Assembly: GCF_015291745.1 (NCBI RefSeq)
Contig: NZ_CP030059.1
Coordinates: forward strand, 62,001 to 126,000
Reading direction: 5' to 3'
DNA: 64,000 nucleotides
Source: Bradyrhizobium sp. CCBAU 53351
GTDB lineage: Bacteria; Pseudomonadota; Alphaproteobacteria; Rhizobiales; Xanthobacteraceae
Position numbers and translations under genes: made by a program. The notes beneath the pieces were generated by a model that was given only the letters and a program-made list of their open reading frames with translations, was not told the DNA's origin and did not search any database. Positions 24,666 to 33,365 of this stretch are shown here, piece after piece (positions within the stretch are counted from its first letter, which is position 1; each line of letters starts with the position of its first letter).

Positions 24666-27170
24666 ATGTCAGGCGTGATCGTGTCGATGCGTCGGACGCT
24701 GCTGTCGTGCACATCACTTGCGCGCAACGGCTTGTTGGGAGGCGCTCTTGCAGCGCTGCTGCCGGCTGCGCCGGCCGAGGCCGCCGACCTCATCGACACC
24801 CTCTCCATCATGCTGGATTTCAACCGGCAGGAACTCGCGGTGCTCGCCACCGCGCTGGCCCTGCTCGGCTTCTCGGTGATGGCCGCGATCCTGTTGATGC
24901 GCACGCGCGTGCGGACGGCGAAGAGCGAGGCGCGGCTGCGCGCCCGGATCGGGGAACTCCAGCTGCAGGCCGACCGCTTCGGCGCGCTGCTGTTCGCCGA
25001 GCCGCAGATCCTGATCTCCTGGCCCGCCGGCGACAATCGCGCGCAGATCTCCGGCGACATCTCCTTGGTGTTGCCGCGCGACTCCTCGCCGCAGCGCGTG
25101 CTCGCCTTCGGAACCTGGTTGCCGCCGGAACCCGCGCTGCAGATGGACCATGCGGTCGACGCCCTGCGTGACCGCGGCGACGGGTTCCAGCTGACGCTGG
25201 GCACCGCACATGGCCATACGCTGGAAGCGATCGGCCGCGCCATCGGCGGCCAGGCCATCGTCCGGATTCGCGAACTCTCGGGCCTGCGCCGCGAGCTGGC
25301 CGAGACCCATCTGCGCTACAACGCGCTCTCCGACGAGACCGAGATGCTGCGCGGCTTTGCCGCCGCCGCACCCTGGCCGATCTGGGCCAAGAGCGAGAAC
25401 GGCGCGCTGACCTACGCCAACCCGGCCTATGTCCGCGCGACCGAAGCGAACAGCGTCACCGACGCGCAGGAACGCAAGCTCGAGCTGCTCGACAGTGCCG
25501 ATCGCACCGCGCTGGAGCGGGGCCTGAAGGACGCGGCCAGTTTCAACGCGCGGCTGCCGATCGTGATCGGCGGCGAGCGCCGCATCTACGACGTGCGCGC
25601 GGTCAATGTCGGCAGCGGCAGCGTCGGCGTCGCCATCGATGCCAGCGAGGCCGATGGCCTCAGCTCGGCGCTGGTGCGCATGGCCGAGGCGCATCGCCGC
25701 ACCCTCGACCAGCTCTCCTCCGGCGTTGCCGTGTTCGACGGCCAGCGCCGCCTCGCCTTCTACAACGATTCCTACCGCCGGCTGTGGGACCTCGACCGCA
25801 GCTTCCTCGACGCCCATCCCGACGATTCCAGCGTGCTCGACCAGCTCCGCGCCGCGCGCAAGCTGCCGGAACAGCCCGATTTCCGCGCCTGGAAAGCGAA
25901 ACTGCACGAGGCCTACCGCGCGGTCGAGGCTGCGAAGGACACGTGGTATCTGCCCGACGGCCGTGCGCTCTCCGTCGTCACCACGCCGAACCCGGAAGGC
26001 GGCGTCACCTATCTGTTCGACGACGTCACCGAGAGCCTCGAGCTCGCCCGCCGCTTCGACGGCATGATCCGGGTCCAGCGCGAGACGCTGGACAGCCTCG
26101 CCGAGGGCGTCGCGGTGTTCGGCAGCAACGGCAAGGCGCAGCTGTTCAACCCGGCCTTCGTCCGGATGTGGAAGCTGTCGAGCGATGCCATGCGCGACGA
26201 GCCGCACATCCAGACGGTGGAAGGCTGGTGCCACCAGCTGTTCGACGACCCCGCGGTCTGGCGCCAGATCCGCGAGGCAGTCACCTCGATCGAGAGCCGC
26301 GCCGACGTGCCGCTGAAGCTGGAGCGCAAGGACGGCAGCGTGCTCGACGGCATGATCCGCCCGCTGCATGACGGCGCAACCATGCTCACGTTCCAGGACA
26401 TCACCGACACCGAGAATGTCGAGCGCGCGCTGCGCGAGCGCAACGAGGCGCTGGAGACAGCCGACCAGATGAAGGTGGATTTCGTCCACCACGTCTCCTA
26501 CGAGCTGCGCTCGCCGCTCACCACCATCATCGGCTTCGCGCATTTCCTCAGCGATCCCTCGACCGGGCCGCTGACCCCGAAACAGGCCGAATATCTCGAC
26601 TACGTCACCAAATCGACCAACGCGCTGCTGGCGCTGACCAACAACATCCTCGATCTCGCCACCATCGATGCCGGCGCGATGAAGCTGGAACTCGGGCCGG
26701 TCGACGTCAGCAAGACCATCGAACTCGCCGCCGAGGGCATCCAGGACCGCCTCGCCACCGACCGCATCCGCCTCAAGGTCGAGATCGCGCCCGATGTCGG
26801 CAGCTTCGTCGGCGACGAGAAGCGCGTGGTGCAGGTGCTCTATAACCTCCTCGCCAACGCCGTCGGGTTTTCTCCACAGGATTCCACCGTCGGCATCAGC
26901 GCGCGGCGTACCGAGCGCAGCGTGGTCTTCACCGTGACAGATTCCGGGCCTGGAATACCTGCCGACATGAAGGACAAGGTGTTCAACTGGTTCGAAAGCC
27001 GCTCGCAGGGCTCGCGTCACCGCGGCGCCGGGCTCGGCCTGTCGCTGGTGCGCTCCTTCGTCGAGCTGCATGGCGGCAAGGTGCGGGTGGATTCGATCGT
27101 CGGCCGCGGCACGGTCGTGATCTGCGATTTCCCGACCGACCAAGCGGCGCATCGCGACGCCGCCGAATGA
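24666..27170 (+). CDS. divL: DivL-type histidine-kinase-like cell-cycle protein
   Basis: The 834-residue product starts at ATG 24666. It has an N-terminal signal-anchor, a second membrane helix near residues 55-75 (LAVLATALALLGFSVMAAILL), then several PAS-like domains (for example around ALTYANPAYVRATE, VFDGQRRLAFYND and VFGSNGKAQLFNPAFV). The HisKA segment reads DFVHHVSYELRSPLTTIIGF. The canonical phospho-acceptor His is therefore Tyr612, the hallmark of DivL. The HATPase domain has NLLANAVGFSP, DSGPGIP and GAGLGLSLVRSFV. In Caulobacter, DivL is a membrane-bound co-regulator of the CckA-CtrA pathway, linked to phospho-DivK. Here it precedes tsaE, overlapping its start by four bases. Confidence 0.85.
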   Translation: MSGVIVSMRRTLLSCTSLARNGLLGGALAALLPAAPAEAADLIDTLSIMLDFNRQELAVLATALALLGFSVMAAILLMRTRVRTAKSEARLRARIGELQLQADRFGALLFAEPQILISWPAGDNRAQISGDISLVLPRDSSPQRVLAFGTWLPPEPALQMDHAVDALRDRGDGFQLTLGTAHGHTLEAIGRAIGGQAIVRIRELSGLRRELAETHLRYNALSDETEMLRGFAAAAPWPIWAKSENGALTYANPAYVRATEANSVTDAQERKLELLDSADRTALERGLKDAASFNARLPIVIGGERRIYDVRAVNVGSGSVGVAIDASEADGLSSALVRMAEAHRRTLDQLSSGVAVFDGQRRLAFYNDSYRRLWDLDRSFLDAHPDDSSVLDQLRAARKLPEQPDFRAWKAKLHEAYRAVEAAKDTWYLPDGRALSVVTTPNPEGGVTYLFDDVTESLELARRFDGMIRVQRETLDSLAEGVAVFGSNGKAQLFNPAFVRMWKLSSDAMRDEPHIQTVEGWCHQLFDDPAVWRQIREAVTSIESRADVPLKLERKDGSVLDGMIRPLHDGATMLTFQDITDTENVERALRERNEALETADQMKVDFVHHVSYELRSPLTTIIGFAHFLSDPSTGPLTPKQAEYLDYVTKSTNALLALTNNILDLATIDAGAMKLELGPVDVSKTIELAAEGIQDRLATDRIRLKVEIAPDVGSFVGDEKRVVQVLYNLLANAVGFSPQDSTVGISARRTERSVVFTVTDSGPGIPADMKDKVFNWFESRSQGSRHRGAGLGLSLVRSFVELHGGKVRVDSIVGRGTVVICDFPTDQAAHRDAAE

Positions 27171-28687
27171 CAGAACCCACGAAACTCTCCGTCGCGCTTC
27201 ACAACGAGACGGCCACCGCGCAATTGATGGCCGACCTCGCGCTGCTGGTCGGCCCTGGCGACGTCATCACCCTGACCGGCGATCTCGGCGCCGGCAAGAC
27301 CGCAGCAGCGCGCAGCCTGATCCGCTATCTCGCCAGCGACGAGGAGCTGGAGGTGCCCAGCCCGACCTTCACGCTGGTGCAGGGCTACGAGCTGCCGCCC
27401 TTCCCGGTGCTGCATGCCGATCTCTACCGCGTCGAGGACGAGAGCGAGCTCGAGGAGATCGGGCTGTCGCCACTGCCCGATGCCACGCTCGTCCTGATCG
27501 AATGGCCGGAGCGCGCGCCGTCGGCAGTGCCGCAGGACCGCATCGACATCGCGCTGACGCATCGCCCGGCGCTGGGGTCGAATGCACGCGCAGCGGACAT
27601 CGCCGGGTATGGCAAGGGTGCCGCGACTGTGGCGCGATTGCAGGCGCTGCGCGAATTTCTCGATGCCTCCGGATACATCGACGCGACGCGCAAGCGGATG
27701 GCCGGCGATGCCTCGACACGATCCTACGCGCGCCTGATCCGCGACGACGAGGTCGTCATCCTCATGAACTCGCCGCAGCGGCCGGACGGCGCGGCGCTCT
27801 ACAACGGCAAGTCCTACAGCGCCGCGGTACATCTCGCGGAAAACATCAAGCCGTTCGTTGCCCTCGACGAAGGCCTGTGCGAGGCAGGAATCTCCGCGCC
27901 GAAGATCCACCATTTCGATCTCGACCACGGTTTCCTGATCTCCGAGGATTTCGGCAGCGCAGGCGTGATCGAAGGCGATCCGCCGCGCCCGATCGCCGAG
28001 CGCTACGAGGCCGCAACCGATCTATTGGCCGCGCTGCACGGCAAGACGCTGCCGGAAACGTTGCCGCTGGACGGGCAGACCTATGCCATTCCCGTCTTCG
28101 ACATCGAGGCGATGCTGATCGAAATCGGCTTGATGCCGGAATGGTATCTGCCCGACCGCAACGCGCCGCTGAGCGAGGCAGCGCGCGCAGAATTCTTCGC
28201 GATGTGGCGGGAGCTCTTGAAGAAGCCGCTGGCGGCACCGCGGACGTGGATCATCCGCGACTACCACTCGCCGAACTTGATCTGGCTCGCTGACCGCGAC
28301 GGCATCCAACGCGTCGGCGTGATCGATTTCCAGGACACCGTGCTCGGTCCGCACTCCTACGACGTGGTGTCGCTGCTGCAGGACGCCCGCATCGACGTGC
28401 CCGAAAACATCGAGCTGACGCTGCTGTCGCGCTACATCAAGGCGCGGCGCGCGGCCGATGCCGGCTTCGAGGCGGCCGGCTTCGCCGAGCTCTACGCGAT
28501 CATGTCGGCGCAGCGGAACACGCGGCTGCTCGGCACCTTCGCCCGCCTCAACCGCCGCGACGGCAAGCCGCATTATTTGCGTCACCAGCCGCGGATCTGG
28601 ACCTATCTGCAGCGCTCGCTGGCCCATCCCGCGCTGAGTGCCTTGCGCGACTGGTATCTCGCCAACGTCCCGCCTCCTCAGGCCTGA
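27167..28687 (+). CDS. tsaE: TsaE-AmgK fusion (t6A tRNA-modification ATPase plus cell-wall sugar kinase)
   Basis: The 506-residue protein joins two domains. Residues 1-150 are TsaE, the ATPase of bacterial t6A tRNA modification, with Walker A GDLGAGKT (38-45), PSPTFTLVQGYE and HADLYRVEDESELEEIGL. Residues 160-506 are an aminoglycoside-phosphotransferase-like kinase with RMAGDASTRSYARLI, IRDYHSPNLIWL (catalytic Asp and Asn) and GVIDFQDTVLGPHSYDVVSLLQD. It matches the anomeric N-acetylmuramate/N-acetylglucosamine kinase AmgK of cell-wall recycling. murU, the next enzyme in that route, lies downstream, which supports the assignment. Start ATG 27167 overlaps the divL stop by four bases. Confidence 0.88.
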   Translation: MTEPTKLSVALHNETATAQLMADLALLVGPGDVITLTGDLGAGKTAAARSLIRYLASDEELEVPSPTFTLVQGYELPPFPVLHADLYRVEDESELEEIGLSPLPDATLVLIEWPERAPSAVPQDRIDIALTHRPALGSNARAADIAGYGKGAATVARLQALREFLDASGYIDATRKRMAGDASTRSYARLIRDDEVVILMNSPQRPDGAALYNGKSYSAAVHLAENIKPFVALDEGLCEAGISAPKIHHFDLDHGFLISEDFGSAGVIEGDPPRPIAERYEAATDLLAALHGKTLPETLPLDGQTYAIPVFDIEAMLIEIGLMPEWYLPDRNAPLSEAARAEFFAMWRELLKKPLAAPRTWIIRDYHSPNLIWLADRDGIQRVGVIDFQDTVLGPHSYDVVSLLQDARIDVPENIELTLLSRYIKARRAADAGFEAAGFAELYAIMSAQRNTRLLGTFARLNRRDGKPHYLRHQPRIWTYLQRSLAHPALSALRDWYLANVPPPQA

Positions 28688-28775
28688 TTAACGACCCGAT
28701 TTACCGGCCGTTAGCCAAGATGTCGCTATTCTGACGGCGAGGGAGCCGGATGATTACGGGGCTGGAGCAGGGCAG

Positions 28776-29093
28776 ATGGCGGCGAAAGCGGATCAGCGCG
28801 GAAATAGCAGGGTCGTTTTCGAGCGTGGGATTCCGGCCCAGATGATGGGTATCGACGGGACATGGCGGCGCGAATGCACCATGGAGGATGTCTCCGATAG
28901 CGGCGCCAAGCTGACCATCGACGGCTCGGTCGAAGGCCTGCACCTGAAAGAGTTCTTTCTGCTGCTGTCGTCCACCGGACTGGCCTACCGGCGCTGCGAG
29001 CTTGCCTGGGTCAATGGCGACCAGATCGGCGTCAATTTCCTCAAAGTGGGCGACAAGAAGAAAAAGGTGCGTTCCACAGCCGTCGGGGCATGA
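28776..29093 (+). CDS. PilZ domain protein
   Basis: The 105-residue product is a single PilZ domain, a cyclic-di-GMP receptor fold. The RxxxR motif is RGNSR (residues 8-12) and the D/NxSxxG motif is DVSDSGAKL. Both parts of the ligand-binding signature are thus present. The C-terminal beta strands include LAWVNGDQIGVNFL. Small stand-alone PilZ proteins usually signal to motility or exopolysaccharide machinery by protein contact; the partner is unknown. It starts at ATG 28776 with GGAGCAGGG upstream and sits between tsaE-amgK and murU. Confidence 0.85.
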   Translation: MAAKADQRGNSRVVFERGIPAQMMGIDGTWRRECTMEDVSDSGAKLTIDGSVEGLHLKEFFLLLSSTGLAYRRCELAWVNGDQIGVNFLKVGDKKKKVRSTAVGA

Positions 29094-29217
29094 CGGCAAC
29101 ACCCGTCGTACAACCGTCACGGCGGGTGGCTAAGGCGGTTGAGATGCGGTGCGGCCAGTCCTGGCTCATGCTAGGATTGCCGCGAAAGCGAAATCAAGGA
29201 ATCTGAGAAAGCGAAGG

Positions 29218-29940
29218 ATGTCCGTCAAGCCGACCAAAGCCATGGTGCTCGCCGCAGGGTTCGGCCTGCGCATGCGTCCGCTGACGGACAAGATGCCGAA
29301 GCCGATGGTGCCGGTCGCCGGCCAGCCGTTACTCGATCACGTACTCGACAAGCTCGGCCAGGCCGGCGTGAGCGAGGCCGTGGTCAACGTGCATTACCTG
29401 CCGGATCAGATCATCGATCACACGGCCTCGCGCCAGCATCCGCGCGTCACCATCTCCGACGAACGCGACCAGGTGCTGGGCACCGGAGGCGGCGTGGTCA
29501 AGGCGCTGCCGCTGCTCGGTGATGCGCCATTCTATCATGTCAATTCCGACACGCTCTGGATCGACGGCGTGCGCTCCAATCTGACGCGGCTCGCTGAAAA
29601 TTTCGACCCCGCGCGCATGGACATCCTGCTGCTGATGGCGCCGACCGCAACCAGCATCGGCTATAGCGGCCGCGGCGATTACGGCATGCTGCCCGACGGC
29701 GCCCTGCGCAAGCGCAAGGAAAAAGAGGTCGTCCCATTCGTCTATGCCGGCGCGGCGATCCTGTCGCCCGCGATCTTCGCAGGCGCGCCGCAGGGTGAGT
29801 TCTCGCTGACCAAGATGTTCGACCGCGCCAACGAGCAGGAGCGGCTGTTCGGCCTCCGCCTCGACGGCGTCTGGATGCATGTCGGCACGCCCGATGCAGT
29901 CCATGCCGCGGAAGAAGCGTTCCTGGAGAGCGTGGCGTAA
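29218..29940 (+). CDS. murU: nucleotidyltransferase, probably N-acetylmuramate 1-phosphate uridylyltransferase MurU
   Basis: The 240-residue product has the nucleotidyltransferase signature KAMVLAAGFGLRMRPLTDKMPKPMVPVAG at its N-terminus (residues 6-34, here MVLAAGFGLRMRPL to KPMVPVAG), and the metal-binding Asp in HVNSDTLW. It resembles MurU, which makes UDP-MurNAc from MurNAc 1-phosphate and UTP in a fosfomycin-bypass recycling pathway. The AmgK domain two genes upstream would supply the phosphorylated sugar. A sugar-1-phosphate nucleotidyltransferase of the HddC type is the main alternative. ATG 29218 follows GCGAAGG. It ends before a repeat-containing gap. Confidence 0.82.
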   Translation: MSVKPTKAMVLAAGFGLRMRPLTDKMPKPMVPVAGQPLLDHVLDKLGQAGVSEAVVNVHYLPDQIIDHTASRQHPRVTISDERDQVLGTGGGVVKALPLLGDAPFYHVNSDTLWIDGVRSNLTRLAENFDPARMDILLLMAPTATSIGYSGRGDYGMLPDGALRKRKEKEVVPFVYAGAAILSPAIFAGAPQGEFSLTKMFDRANEQERLFGLRLDGVWMHVGTPDAVHAAEEAFLESVA

Positions 29941-30062
29941 GCGCTTCCGTGTCCTGGACGCGGTGCGACGCCATAAGCGCGTTTACGCGCGTCTTCGACA
30001 CGCTATGGTGCCGCGCCGCAGAGCCGGCACCCACTCGATCCTCCCTCACGGAACGAAGCAGC

Positions 30063-30118
30063 GTGGGCCCCGGCTCAGCAGCGCATCACTGCGTGCTGCG
30101 CAGCGTCCGGGGCACGAG
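30063..30118. repeat. copy of a palindromic intergenic repeat
   Basis: This 56-base stretch is a reverse-complement copy, at about nine identities in ten, of 39245-39300. Both contain the blocks GGCTCAGCAGCGCA and GCGTCCGGGGCACGAG or their complement. It lies in the 278-base gap between murU and addB. Related units at 38420-38482 and 59544-59680 share the GTGCCCCGGACGCAGCGC end. Confidence 0.8.
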
Positions 30119-30218
30119 CGGTGGCTCGCACGAACAACGGGGACTATCTACCCTCCACCCATGACCATTTGACCCCGCCTCCTTATATTGGCGCCTGATC
30201 CACCGAATCAGGCAGCTC

Positions 30219-33200
30219 ATGCGCGTCTTCAGCGTTCCCCTCTCAGTTCCGTTCCTGCGCACGGTCGTCACGGCCCTGCTCGAGGGGCGGCTGGTCGAGG
30301 GATTCGAGGCGCGCAAGGAACCGGCGCGCCTGGCGGACGCCACGCTGTATTTACCGACCCGGCGCGCCATGCGCGTCGTGCGCGAGATCTTCCTCGACGA
30401 GATGAAGGCGGATGCGGTGGTGCTGCCGCGCATCGTCGCGCTCGGTGACATCGACGAGGACGAGCTCGCTTTCGCTGACGAGGGCGAGCAATTCTCCGGC
30501 ACGACGCCCCTCGAGATTCCGCCGCGGCTCGGCGAGCTCGAACGGCGGCTGACGCTGGCGCAGCTCGTCGCGGCCTGGGCCAAGGGCCCGGTGCTGGCGC
30601 CGTTGGTGGTCGGTGGACCCGCCTCGACGCTCGCGCTCGCCGGCGATCTCGCGCGCCTCATCGACGACATGGTCACGCGCGGCGTCGACTGGAGCGCGCT
30701 CGACGGCCTCGTGCCTGACAACCTCGATCGCTATTGGCAGCACTCGCTCGAATTCTTGCGCATCGCGCGCATCGCCTGGCCCGCTCATCTCGCCGAGATC
30801 AACCGGATCGAGCCCGCGGCGCGGCGCGATCTCCTGATCGCGGCGGAAGCCAAACGGCTGACCGCGCATCCAAGCGGGCCGGTGATCGCGGCGGGATCGA
30901 CCGGCTCGATGCCGGCCACCGCGAAATTCCTGCACGCGGTCGCGCAACTAGCCCATGGCGCCGTGGTGCTGCCGGGCCTCGACACCGATCTCGACGAGGA
31001 CGCCTGGCGGACCATCGGTGGCGTGCGCGATGCGCTCGGCAAATTCGTGGAGCATCCGGCCTCGAACCATCCGCAATATGCCATGCACGCGCTGTTGCAG
31101 CGCTTCGGCATCAAGCGCACCGACGTCGAGATCCTTCAGCCGCCGACTGAGGGCGGCCGCGACCTGCTCGCATCGGAATCGATGCGCCCGTCGGCCAAGA
31201 CGGAAGTCTGGCACGACCGGCTGAAGCAGCCTGATGTCGCAGCGAAGATCTCAGGCGGCATGAACAATCTTGCGGTCGTCGAGGCTCCCAATCCTGAAAT
31301 GGAAGCGCTCGCCATCGCCATTGCGATGCGTGAGGCGCGACATCTCGACAAATCCGCCGCGCTGGTGACGCCCGACCGCGCGCTGGCGCGACGGGTGATG
31401 GCGGCGCTGACCCGGTGGGGGCTCAGTTTCGACGATTCCGGCGGCGATGTGCTGATGGAAACCTCGGCCGGAATCTTCGCGCGCCTTGCGGCAGAGGCGG
31501 CGACGAAGGGGTTGGAGCCACCGACGCTGCTGGCGCTGCTGAAGCATCCGCTGTGCCGGCTCGGACGCGCGGGCGGCGCATGGAAGGCGACGATCGAAGA
31601 CCTCGAACTCGCGGTCTTGCGTGGCACGCGTCCGCCTGCCGGCACCGCCGGCCTGCTGCGCGAATTCAACCGCTTTCGCGAGGAGCTTGCAAAACTGGGG
31701 CGCCGTGAGGTTTCCGCACTTCATAAATCCGAGCCCCGCGCGCGTCTCAAGGCCGAGGATCTCGATGGCATCCAGGCGCTGATCGGCGTTTTGCAGAAGG
31801 TGCTGGCGCCGATCGAGAGCCTGGCCTCAGCGAAACCATATGACTTTGCCGAACTGGCACACCGGCACCGTGAGATCATGATCGAGCTGTCGCGCGACGA
31901 GCAGGGCATCCCACTCGCTTTCGAGGACCGCGAGGGCCTCGCGCTCGCCAGCGCCCTCGACGATCTCCTGCGCGGCGGCACGACCAGCGGATTGATGGTG
32001 CAGCTGCCCGACTATCCCGACGTCTTCCAGACCGCCTTCGGCGATCGCGCGGTGCGACGGCGCGACAAGCCCGGCGCGAGGCTGCAGATCTACGGCCCCC
32101 TGGAATCGCGCTTGATGCAGGCCGACCGCATCATCGTCGGCGGCCTGATCGAGGGCGTCTGGCCGCCGGCGCCTCGCATCGATCCCTGGCTGAGCCGGCC
32201 GATGCGGCACGAGCTCGGCCTCGATCTGCCGGAGCGCCGCATCGGCCTCTCCGCCCATGACTTCGCGCAACTGCTGGGCGGCGTCGAGGTCATCCTCACC
32301 CATTCCGCCAAGGCGGGCGGCGCGCCCGCGGTGGCCTCGCGCTTCCTGCACCGGCTCGAGGCGGTCGCGGGCGACGAGCTCTGGAAGGCCGCCATTCGCG
32401 CCGGTGAGACGTATGTGCGATTTGCAAACAGGCTGGATCAGCCCGACAAGGTCGAGCCGATCAAGCAGCCCGAGCCGCGGCCGCCGCGCGCGACGCGGCC
32501 GCTGAGAATGTCGGTCACCGCGATCGAGGACTGGCTGCGCGATCCCTACACGATCTACGCAAAACACATCTTGCGGCTGGATGCGCTCGATCCCGTCGAC
32601 ATGCCCTTGTCGGCCGCCGACCGTGGCTCTGCGATCCACGAAGCGCTTGGTGAGTTCACCAAGTCCTATGCTTCGTCTCTGCCCGACGATCCCGCCCGTG
32701 TGCTGCGCGAGATCGGCGAAAAGCACTTCGCACCTTTGATGGAACGTCCCGAGGCGCGAGCGCTGTGGTGGCCGCGCTTCCAGCGCATCGCGCGCTGGTT
32801 CGGTGAATGGGAGACCGCGCGCCGCGAGGCGATCGAGGCGGTCACCGCAGAAACCCGCGGCGAGATCTCGATCCCACTCGACAATGCGCGCACGTTCTAT
32901 CTCTCCGCGCGCGCCGACCGCATCGAGCGGCGCCAGGGCGGCAGCTACGCCATCCTCGACTACAAGACCGGGCAGCCACCGACCGGCAAGCAGGTGCGCA
33001 TGGGCCTGTCGCCGCAGCTGACGCTGGAGGCCGCGATCCTGCGCGAAGGCGGCTTCGCTGATATCGACGCGGGCTCGTCAGTGAGCCAGCTCGTCTATGT
33101 GCGCGTGAGCGGCAACAACCCGCCGGGCGAGGAGCGCATTCTCGAGCTCAGATATCGGCAGAGCGACGCACAGCAGCCGCCTGACACGGCGGCCGCGGAA

Positions 33201-33365
33201 GCACGCGCCAAGCTGGAGGCGCTGATCCGCGCCTTCGAGGACGAGAACCAGCCCTACACCTCGCTGAACCTGCCGATGTGGACGAACCGCTACGGCGCCT
33301 ATGACGACCTCGCCCGGATCAAGGAATGGTCGGCCGCGGGCGGATTGGGGATCGAGGAATGGTGA
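30219..33365 (+). CDS. addB: double-strand break repair protein AddB
   Basis: AddB partners AddA in the alphaproteobacterial version of the RecBCD/AddAB helicase-nuclease that resects DNA ends for recombination. The 1048-residue product has a helicase-like N-terminal region and a C-terminal RecB-type nuclease domain. SVTAIEDWLRDPYTIYAKHIL precedes the nuclease active-site block YAILDYKTGQPPTGKQV (Asp and Lys near residue 911). Rhizobial AddB proteins are known to be divergent from the Gram-positive ones. Start ATG 30219 is supported by alignment of the first residues (MRVFSVPLSVPFL). It overlaps addA by seven bases. Confidence 0.94.
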   Translation: MRVFSVPLSVPFLRTVVTALLEGRLVEGFEARKEPARLADATLYLPTRRAMRVVREIFLDEMKADAVVLPRIVALGDIDEDELAFADEGEQFSGTTPLEIPPRLGELERRLTLAQLVAAWAKGPVLAPLVVGGPASTLALAGDLARLIDDMVTRGVDWSALDGLVPDNLDRYWQHSLEFLRIARIAWPAHLAEINRIEPAARRDLLIAAEAKRLTAHPSGPVIAAGSTGSMPATAKFLHAVAQLAHGAVVLPGLDTDLDEDAWRTIGGVRDALGKFVEHPASNHPQYAMHALLQRFGIKRTDVEILQPPTEGGRDLLASESMRPSAKTEVWHDRLKQPDVAAKISGGMNNLAVVEAPNPEMEALAIAIAMREARHLDKSAALVTPDRALARRVMAALTRWGLSFDDSGGDVLMETSAGIFARLAAEAATKGLEPPTLLALLKHPLCRLGRAGGAWKATIEDLELAVLRGTRPPAGTAGLLREFNRFREELAKLGRREVSALHKSEPRARLKAEDLDGIQALIGVLQKVLAPIESLASAKPYDFAELAHRHREIMIELSRDEQGIPLAFEDREGLALASALDDLLRGGTTSGLMVQLPDYPDVFQTAFGDRAVRRRDKPGARLQIYGPLESRLMQADRIIVGGLIEGVWPPAPRIDPWLSRPMRHELGLDLPERRIGLSAHDFAQLLGGVEVILTHSAKAGGAPAVASRFLHRLEAVAGDELWKAAIRAGETYVRFANRLDQPDKVEPIKQPEPRPPRATRPLRMSVTAIEDWLRDPYTIYAKHILRLDALDPVDMPLSAADRGSAIHEALGEFTKSYASSLPDDPARVLREIGEKHFAPLMERPEARALWWPRFQRIARWFGEWETARREAIEAVTAETRGEISIPLDNARTFYLSARADRIERRQGGSYAILDYKTGQPPTGKQVRMGLSPQLTLEAAILREGGFADIDAGSSVSQLVYVRVSGNNPPGEERILELRYRQSDAQQPPDTAAAEARAKLEALIRAFEDENQPYTSLNLPMWTNRYGAYDDLARIKEWSAAGGLGIEEW

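Noticed and set aside
24714..27152. An 812-codon open frame antisense to divL
   Set aside because: High-GC genomes give long antisense frames when third positions are G or C. The translation is Gly/Arg/His/Asp-rich with no domain, while the plus strand encodes a recognisable kinase-like protein.
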